Source of the DNA: Candidatus Omnitrophota bacterium
Lineage (GTDB): Bacteria > Omnitrophota > Gorgyraeia > Gygaellales > Profunditerraquicolaceae
Length of the DNA: 10,673 nucleotides
Reading direction: 5' to 3'
NCBI GenBank assembly: GCA_028711825.1
Contig: JAQTRM010000030.1
Coordinates: 1 to 10,673 of the forward strand
Each line of letters opens with the position of its first letter. The first letter of the stretch is position 1. The notes beneath the pieces are model-generated. The model was not told the origin of the DNA, did not search any database, and was given only the letters and a program-made list of their open reading frames with translations. Position numbers and translations under genes: made by a program. Of the stretch, positions 6,171 through 10,673 are shown piece after piece.

Positions 6171-6893
6171 TTAATCCGACAACATAGAGGATATGTTGCG
6201 TTCGATAAAATCAATGATTCTCTGCTGGTTTTCAGAGGAAAGATTAGAAAATTCCACCCCCACACCGGGATATTCATGCGGCTGGACCGCCTTATCCGGG
6301 ATCCAAACGACCCTCGCCTGGAGCTCCAGCAATTCAGGATTCGGTGAAAGCTTCATTTTAAGGATAACCTCATCCCCCAGCTTAAAATTACCGCAGCCGA
6401 AAATAAAAGCCCCCACCGCGCTTAAATTAAGCATCTCCACCTTCAGGCATTCGGGACCCCCTCCCCGGTCGGATTTCATCTCCACCTTCAGGTCGATAGG
6501 CAGGCGTTTAAACCGGCGGCGCAGAGGCATCTTTTTGATACCCTCGATCACCCGGTCCTCCTTAAAACTGCTCAAGGCCGCATCTATCGTAGCATATACC
6601 TCGATCGACCGGTCTACCCCGGAGACGGAAAAAACATCCTTCAGCTGCGCCGGAAGGTTGGCGATCTTCATCCTGCCGCCGTGGTTCAGTACTTCTTTAT
6701 AAGCGATCACCACTACCGAAATACCCATATAATCTATCGACCGGACATCCTCCAGATTGCAAAGGATATCCGGATAACCGTCGCGCACACACTGGCCTAC
6801 CGCTTCCACAAGATTTGCCGAATCTACGTCGATACGCCCGCTAAGGTCCAGCACTACGCAATTCCCCGCCTGCCTTAACCTGATCTCCAGCAT
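6171..6893 (-). CDS. STAS-PilZ two-domain regulatory protein
   Basis: Residues 1-108 form a STAS (anti-sigma factor antagonist-like) domain and 124-232 a PilZ domain; together they make 240 residues. In the PilZ half the arginine motif RRRFKR (125-130, giving R-x3-R) and NLSAVG (156-161, matching N-x-S-x-x-G) are intact, so cyclic-di-GMP binding is expected. In the STAS half, the loop that carries the phosphorylated serine in SpoIIAA-type antagonists (usually D-S-S/T-G) reads DYMG (54-57), so serine-kinase control is unlikely; Y55 is the only hydroxyl residue there. The ATG at 6893 starts 1 nt after the osmC-like stop, with GGAG 10 nt upstream. An upstream ATG at 6923 lacks a ribosome-binding site. 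No membrane segments are present, so it is a cytoplasmic adaptor. Its partner is unknown; no kinase, sigma factor or diguanylate cyclase lies in the window. Confidence 0.9.
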   Translation of the reverse strand: MLEIRLRQAGNCVVLDLSGRIDVDSANLVEAVGQCVRDGYPDILCNLEDVRSIDYMGISVVVIAYKEVLNHGGRMKIANLPAQLKDVFSVSGVDRSIEVYATIDAALSSFKEDRVIEGIKKMPLRRRFKRLPIDLKVEMKSDRGGGPECLKVEMLNLSAVGAFIFGCGNFKLGDEVILKMKLSPNPELLELQARVVWIPDKAVQPHEYPGVGVEFSNLSSENQQRIIDFIERNISSMLSD

Positions 6894-6894
6894 T

Positions 6895-7308
6895 TTAACG
6901 ACTCTCCGATAGTTTAATTTCAACCGCAGGATTACCTTTTAAAGTATTATGCACCGGGCAGTTCCTGACAAACTCCAGAAGCGCTTTTTGCCTTCTTTCA
7001 TCCAGGGTACTGCCCTGAAGGCCAATGTCCACGGTAATCGAGCGGAATGAAATCAGGGGTTCACCGGAAAGTTCGGCCGCAACCCGGACTTTAAAGTTAC
7101 CCAAATCCAGCTTTGCCCCCTCGGCGTATTTACGGACATAAACGCCCACACAACTTCCGAGCCCCGACAAAAGAACCTCCAGAGGATTGAACCCCCGGGC
7201 TCCGCCGTCCATCTTATCTTTAGGGCGCGCGTCGACAACGAATTCTCCTCCGGGCGCCCGGACGGTAAAAAACATACCTTGTTCATGCGCGATCTCAACC
7301 TGATACAT
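6895..7308 (-). CDS. OsmC/Ohr-family thiol peroxidase-like protein
   Basis: This 137-residue protein has the OsmC fold landmarks: GFNPLEVLLSGLGSC (39-53) with the first conserved cysteine C53, and RNCPVHNTL (115-123) with the second, C117. In characterised members these are the peroxidatic and resolving cysteines that reduce organic hydroperoxides, so the pair needed for activity is present. Length is typical of the short YhfA-like branch. The start is fixed by an excellent AGGAGG 6 nt before ATG at 7308. The frame continues upstream to 7395, but that would overlap the deaminase end and lacks such a site. It lies 46 nt after the deaminase gene. Role: cytoplasmic detoxification of organic peroxides is likely, though some OsmC relatives have unknown substrates. 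Confidence 0.9.
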   Translation of the reverse strand: MYQVEIAHEQGMFFTVRAPGGEFVVDARPKDKMDGGARGFNPLEVLLSGLGSCVGVYVRKYAEGAKLDLGNFKVRVAAELSGEPLISFRSITVDIGLQGSTLDERRQKALLEFVRNCPVHNTLKGNPAVEIKLSESR

Positions 7309-7354
7309 CCCCCGCCTCCTCTCCCAATCCCCAAGCCTCCGGAACCCCCAAAAA

Positions 7355-7831
7355 CTAATAAGCGCGGGACTTACCCTGCTTCTTCCAGAATTCAAAAAGC
7401 GCGATATTTTCTTTCTTCGCCGCCCCGGACCTGATCTTAACCCTGCTTTTAATCAAACTTTTCAGTTTTGAGTTCGAGACCGCCATCTCGTTAAATCCGA
7501 ACCTCTTGGCATCTTTTATCGCGCTCCCGAAAACAATCCGCGGGATCCTCGCCCAATGGCAGGCGGAAAAACACATCGGGCAGGGTTCACAGGTCGAATA
7601 GATCGTGCACCCGGAAAGATTTATCGTCTTAAGCGCCCGGCAGGCGGAACTGATCGCCGCCATTTCGGCGTGCATAATAATATTACCGCTTTTCCAAACC
7701 ACGTTATGCCCTAAAGCGACCACCTTGCCGTTTTTCACGATACAGGCACCGAAAGGAGTCTGGCCTTTCTTAACTCCGCGATAAGCCTCGGCAATCGCCA
7801 GGCGCATAAATTTTAAATCCGGATCTTTCAT
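7355..7831 (-). CDS. Guanine-deaminase-like nucleobase/nucleoside deaminase
   Basis: This 158-residue enzyme of the cytidine-deaminase fold carries the zinc site HAE (H54, with E56 the proton shuttle) and CEPCPMC (81-87, C84 and C87 as zinc ligands). The substrate-pocket motif TPFGACIV lies at 25-32. The middle (YSTCEPCPMC, then a helix and WARIPRIVFGS) and the C-terminal extension ending in FEFWKKQGKSRAY resemble Bacillus subtilis-type guanine deaminase. In that enzyme a swapped C-terminal tail with a terminal tyrosine closes the neighbour's active site. TadA-type tRNA deaminases usually lack this tail, so conversion of guanine to xanthine is the better guess. The ATG at 7831 overlaps the prenyltransferase stop as ATGA, favouring this start over the longer frame reaching 7900. 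No strong ribosome-binding site is seen, which suits translational coupling. Confidence 0.88.
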   Translation of the reverse strand: MKDPDLKFMRLAIAEAYRGVKKGQTPFGACIVKNGKVVALGHNVVWKSGNIIMHAEMAAISSACRALKTINLSGCTIYSTCEPCPMCFSACHWARIPRIVFGSAIKDAKRFGFNEMAVSNSKLKSLIKSRVKIRSGAAKKENIALFEFWKKQGKSRAY

Positions 7832-8739
7832 TTTACTAAAAATACCCCCAAAATACAACTTAAAGTCGTTCCTAAGTTTACCAGGATCGTCCCTGCGCAA
7901 AGCCTCTCAAGTTCCCCGCGGTTATTATAACCGCCTTTCAATATCCGGGCCGATAAAAACATCGAAAAGACCATGACGGGGAGATAAAAAACCACGCTTA
8001 CCAACGGAAGCCCCCCGGCAAGCGCCGCCAGGAACGCCGCGGGAGTCAGAAGCGCGAACAAAAAATAAAAATCCGCCCCCTTTTTCTTGCCGGCTCGTAC
8101 CAGCAGGTTCCGTTTTACCGCCAGGCAATCCGCAGGGTAATCCGGAAATTCATTGATCAATATGATATTAACCACACTTAAAGCTACCGGTAAAGAGACC
8201 AGGAAAGGCAAATTACTAAAATATGATGTCTGGAGGTAAAAACCGGAGTTTACCGACAGCCACCCGAAGGCATAAGCGATAAGCGCCTCTCCGATCCCCC
8301 GGCTTACCAGGCGCAGCGGAGGTCGGGAATAGAAGTAAGCGCAGGCGATCCCGGAAAAACCCAGGGTTAAAGTCCATATCCCGGTTTTCAAATAAAACTG
8401 TAAAATCAGGCCGCAGGTTAGCGCCAGCAAAACAGCCGCGTGCAGCAGATTTTTTACCTGGCCGGGTAAAACCAGATTTTTTACCACTACCTGGCTCCCG
8501 CCGCTAAAAGAGTTTTTTTCCAGACCCGCGCTCAAACGGTCTTCTTTTAGATCATACACCTCCCCGCTGTAATGCGCGATGAGCTGCACCAATACAGCCC
8601 CGGATAACCCCAGAAAGAAAACCGGCCATTTAAAAATCCTCAAAGAACGGGCAGCCAATAAAGCCCCCAGGAGATAGGGCAAAATCATCACGCTTAAGAA
8701 AGGAACGCGGGAAAGTAAAAACAAATACCCTGCTTTCAA
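7828..8739 (-). CDS. UbiA/MenA-family membrane prenyltransferase
   Basis: This 303-residue integral membrane protein has about eight or nine hydrophobic helices. UbiA enzymes attach a polyprenyl chain to an aromatic or other acceptor, with two aspartate motifs coordinating Mg2+ and diphosphate. The second motif is perfect: NEFPDYPAD (196-204, N-x3-D-x3-D), followed by KRNLLVRAG (209-217), as in MenA-like members. The first reads GEVYDLKED (59-67): both aspartates (D63, D67) are kept but the usual asparagine is glycine. FSGGS (78-82) also fits the MenA-like side. The start is TTG at 8739, backed by a strong GGAGG 4 nt upstream; no in-frame ATG is close. It ends in an ATGA overlap with the deaminase. 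The acceptor is unknown: menaquinone synthesis is possible, but no other quinone gene is in view. Confidence 0.88.
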   Translation of the reverse strand: MKAGYLFLLSRVPFLSVMILPYLLGALLAARSLRIFKWPVFFLGLSGAVLVQLIAHYSGEVYDLKEDRLSAGLEKNSFSGGSQVVVKNLVLPGQVKNLLHAAVLLALTCGLILQFYLKTGIWTLTLGFSGIACAYFYSRPPLRLVSRGIGEALIAYAFGWLSVNSGFYLQTSYFSNLPFLVSLPVALSVVNIILINEFPDYPADCLAVKRNLLVRAGKKKGADFYFLFALLTPAAFLAALAGGLPLVSVVFYLPVMVFSMFLSARILKGGYNNRGELERLCAGTILVNLGTTLSCILGVFLVK

Positions 8740-8762
8740 AAAACCTCCGGAATATTGCGGAC

Positions 8763-8783
8763 GCCGGGCACGGTCAACCCGGC
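8763..8783 (-). other. Intercistronic hairpin directly after the small HicB-like gene
   Basis: GCCGGG and CCCGGC form a perfect 6-bp stem around a 9-nt loop (TTGACCGTG on the transcribed strand), starting at the base after the stop codon. No T-run follows, so it is not a standard intrinsic terminator. The prenyltransferase ribosome-binding site comes 15 nt later. Confidence 0.35.
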
Positions 8784-8984
8784 TTATTCAGAAACCCGGG
8801 AATTTTCCTTGCGGAGGCTGCGGCGCAGGGCTTTTTCCATACGCGCGCAAGCCTCCTGCGGAGTGCCCCCCTCTGTAAGATGCTCGAAGCAAACCGCGGC
8901 AAATCCCGCCCGGTTCTTAATCTTAAAGACCTCCACCTTCAGGTGTCCGATTTTTTTGAGCATCCTAGAACCCTTTGTATCCAT
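8784..8984 (-). CDS. Small HicB-like domain protein
   Basis: This 66-residue frame fills the space between greA and the prenyltransferase gene and is collinear with both. The core from HLKVEVFKIKNRAGFAAVCF to EGGTPQEACARMEKALRR (about residues 14-55) resembles the beta-beta-beta-alpha pattern of HicB/UPF0150 domains: a G-F-A/V-A strand, then G-x-T-x-x-E-A before a helix. No HicA-type toxin gene is next to it and no DNA-binding extension is present, so a stand-alone regulator or an uncharacterised small protein is more likely than a toxin-antitoxin pair. Two starts are possible. ATG at 8984 has GGAG about 14 nt upstream. ATG at 8963 (59 residues) has an AAAGGG element 7 nt upstream and may be the better one. 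The family assignment is by pattern only. Confidence 0.6.
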   Translation of the reverse strand: MDTKGSRMLKKIGHLKVEVFKIKNRAGFAAVCFEHLTEGGTPQEACARMEKALRRSLRKENSRVSE

Positions 8985-9011
8985 TCTTACGGTTTCTTCT
9001 CCGGAGCTCTT

Positions 9012-9482
9012 TTAGCGCGAAATTCCGGTAATCTTATACTTCAGTTTCCCGGCGGGTATCTTAATCTCCACAATCTCATTCTCCTTATGACCCAGTAAGC
9101 CGGCGCCGACCGGAGAAGTTACCGAAATCTTTCCCTGCTCGTAATCCGCTTCCAGCTCTGAGACCAAGGTATACTCCAGCTCCTCCTGGGTATCCATATC
9201 CGTCAATTTTACCTTGGCGCCGATTAAAACCTCATCTTTGGGGATATCGCCATCCAGGATCCGCACGCGCGACAGTTTCTCCTCCAGGTCGGAAATCTCT
9301 TTTTCATTATGCGCCTGCGCGTCCTTGGCGGCGTCATATTCGGCGTTCTCGCTAAGGTCGCCGTAAGCGCGGGCCTCCCCGATCGCTTTGGCAAGCTGGC
9401 GGCGTTTCACGGTCTTTAAACGCTCCAATTCGCTTACCAGCCTTTCATAACCTTCCCGTGTAAGATAAATATCCTGTGCCAT
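9012..9482 (-). CDS. greA: Transcription elongation factor GreA
   Basis: GreA enters the RNA polymerase secondary channel and stimulates cleavage of backtracked transcripts. The 156-residue protein has the N-terminal coiled-coil hairpin (about 10-75). Its tip carries the conserved acidic motif GDLSENAEYDAAK (41-53), which holds the Asp and Glu that coordinate catalytic Mg2+. The C-terminal FKBP-like domain includes ISVTSPVGAGLLGHKENEIVEI (about 118-139). Length and motif spacing are standard. Two ATG codons are adjacent (9485 and 9482). The ribosome-binding site AAGGAG lies 5 nt before 9482 but only 2 nt before 9485, and MAQ is the common GreA N-terminus, so the second is chosen. It begins 15 nt after the waaA stop and is probably co-transcribed with it. 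Confidence 0.97.
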   Translation of the reverse strand: MAQDIYLTREGYERLVSELERLKTVKRRQLAKAIGEARAYGDLSENAEYDAAKDAQAHNEKEISDLEEKLSRVRILDGDIPKDEVLIGAKVKLTDMDTQEELEYTLVSELEADYEQGKISVTSPVGAGLLGHKENEIVEIKIPAGKLKYKITGISR

Positions 9483-9497
9483 CATTTCTCCTTTTTC

Positions 9498-10673
9498 TTA
9501 GATTAATTGTTTGATCACCTGAATATTCTTATCCGTCGCGCCACGGTTTTTCAGGATTAAATCGTAAGCGCATTCGGTTGTTTGCCGCAATAAAATATCA
9601 TCCTTTAAAAGCGTTTTTACCTTATCCGCCAGGTCCACCGCATCAATCGCCAGGAAGGCGGCACGATTATCTGAAAAAATCCTGCTGATCTGGCGGAAAT
9701 TGAACATCTGCGGACCGAAGATCACCGGTTTTCGCAGGACCGCCGGTTCCAGGATATTATGCCCGCCTTTTTTCACCAGGCTTCCGCCTACAAAAACGAT
9801 ATCCGCCGCGGAATAATAATTAAACAGTTCGCCGATGGTATCCAGGATAAAAACCTGGTTTTCGGATAGAACCTTCCCGCCCGCAGGCTCCGCACGGTCA
9901 ACACCGGAGACCGGTTTCGGATTAAAACCCTCCCTTAAAACAACCTTTGAAACCTCCGCGCTGCGCTCTGGATGGCGGGGGGCGAGCAGAAGCCTTAACC
10001 CGGGGAAAACGCGGACAACCCTGCGATAGGAGTCAAGGATAACCTCCTCCTCGCCGGGATGCGTACTGCCGCAAACCAGCAGCTTCTCATCCTTTTTAAG
10101 ACCAAGCTTATCACGGTATAAAGAACCCTCCGGCAACCCATCCAGCCGGATATCGAATTTGACATTTCCGGTAACATCAATCTTTTGTTTTTCCACCCCC
10201 AGGCCTTCCAGCCGTAAAGCGTCGGCTTCGGACTGCACACAAAACCGGTCCACCATCCTTAATACCGGCCGGATAAAGAACCGGATACGCCGGTATCCCC
10301 GGTATGAATGGTCGGAAATCCTTCCGTTTACGGTAACCACCGGGATACTCAATTTATGCAGGGCGGAAATAAGATTCGGCCAGATTTCGGTCTCGGCAAT
10401 AATAAAAATACAGGGGTTAATCTTTTTTAAAAGGGGCCTCACGATAAAACTTAAATCTAAAGGCAAATAAGTGAGGAGATCCCCTTCACCGACAACTTCG
10501 CGGGCAACCTTATTTCCCGTGGAGGTTACCGTGGAAACAACGATCCTCTTATCAGGATATTCCCGTTTAAGCCCGCGGATAAGCCCCCCTACCGCATTAA
10601 CCTCTCCCACGCTCACGGCGTGAACCCAGATCGGACGCTCCAGATTCAGCCCCTTAGGCAAAAACCCCAGCCT
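9498..10673 (-). CDS. waaA: 3-deoxy-D-manno-octulosonic acid (Kdo) transferase, N-terminus cut by window edge
   Basis: The enzyme transfers Kdo from CMP-Kdo to lipid IVA at the inner membrane, the first step of LPS core assembly. The frame is open to the right edge and 391 residues are visible. Against the usual length of about 420-430, some 35-45 residues (the membrane anchor) are missing, so the TTG at 10661 is not the true start. Landmarks counted from the edge: HAVSVGEV (18-25), whose Glu is the proposed catalytic base; ETEIWPNLI; CGSTHPGEEE; PRHPERSAEV; DTIGEL; and GGSLVKKGGHNILEPA near the C-terminus, which forms the CMP-Kdo side. All are intact. The gene ends 15 nt before greA. Whether it adds one or more Kdo residues cannot be told from sequence. 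Confidence 0.95.
   Translation of the reverse strand, partial: RLGFLPKGLNLERPIWVHAVSVGEVNAVGGLIRGLKREYPDKRIVVSTVTSTGNKVAREVVGEGDLLTYLPLDLSFIVRPLLKKINPCIFIIAETEIWPNLISALHKLSIPVVTVNGRISDHSYRGYRRIRFFIRPVLRMVDRFCVQSEADALRLEGLGVEKQKIDVTGNVKFDIRLDGLPEGSLYRDKLGLKKDEKLLVCGSTHPGEEEVILDSYRRVVRVFPGLRLLLAPRHPERSAEVSKVVLREGFNPKPVSGVDRAEPAGGKVLSENQVFILDTIGELFNYYSAADIVFVGGSLVKKGGHNILEPAVLRKPVIFGPQMFNFRQISRIFSDNRAAFLAIDAVDLADKVKTLLKDDILLRQTTECAYDLILKNRGATDKNIQVIKQLI

Noticed and set aside
7355..7831. tRNA adenosine deaminase (tadA)
   Set aside because: The zinc motifs fit the whole superfamily, but the C-terminal FxFW...Y tail points to the guanine-deaminase branch. Not fully excluded.
8784..8984. HicAB toxin-antitoxin module
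   Set aside because: No HicA-like frame lies on either side; the neighbours are greA and a prenyltransferase.

Overview
The window is a compact run of genes that all lie on the minus strand, so transcription runs from high to low coordinates. It comes from a Gram-negative (diderm) bacterium: it encodes Kdo transferase (waaA), lipid A 4'-kinase (lpxK), a late lipid A acyltransferase (LpxL type), a GT9 heptosyltransferase-type domain and GT4 glycosyltransferases. The LpxL-ELM1 and GT4-GT9 fusions, STAS-PilZ proteins and scattered lipid A genes look to me like uncultured diderm lineages such as Candidatus Omnitrophota. That assignment is an impression from gene style, not a proven placement.

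Upper half, in transcription order: waaA (cut by the right edge), greA (transcription elongation factor), a small HicB-like protein, a UbiA/MenA-type membrane prenyltransferase, a guanine-deaminase-like cytidine deaminase-fold enzyme (ATGA overlap with the prenyltransferase), an OsmC-family thiol peroxidase and a STAS-PilZ two-domain regulator. Gaps are short (12 to about 50 nt) or overlapping, which suggests one or two long transcripts of mixed housekeeping function.

The only substantial gap is 6004-6170. It holds a short GC-rich hairpin and a good sigma70-type promoter (-35 TTGCCT, 17-nt spacer, -10 TAAAAT). This promoter should drive the lower operon: a half-size Gdt1/UPF0016 cation transporter, lpxK, a fused LpxL-ELM1 protein, a fused GT4-GT9 glycosyltransferase, and a second GT4 glycosyltransferase that runs off the left edge. 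The last one occupies positions 1-475. Junctions are tight: gdt1 to lpxK 1 nt, lpxK to the fusion a long overlap, the next pair ATGA.

Together the lower operon looks like an assembly line at the inner face of the cytoplasmic membrane: LpxK phosphorylates the lipid A disaccharide, the LpxL domain adds a secondary acyl chain, and the ELM1, GT4 and GT9 domains plausibly extend the core sugar chain on the Kdo laid down by WaaA. The most unusual DNA feature is a threefold tandem array of a 30-nt palindrome on a 42-nt (14-codon) period. It is read in frame inside the ELM1 domain and resembles in-frame palindromic elements known from other bacteria. I see no CRISPR array, tRNA, rRNA, insertion sequence or phage gene.
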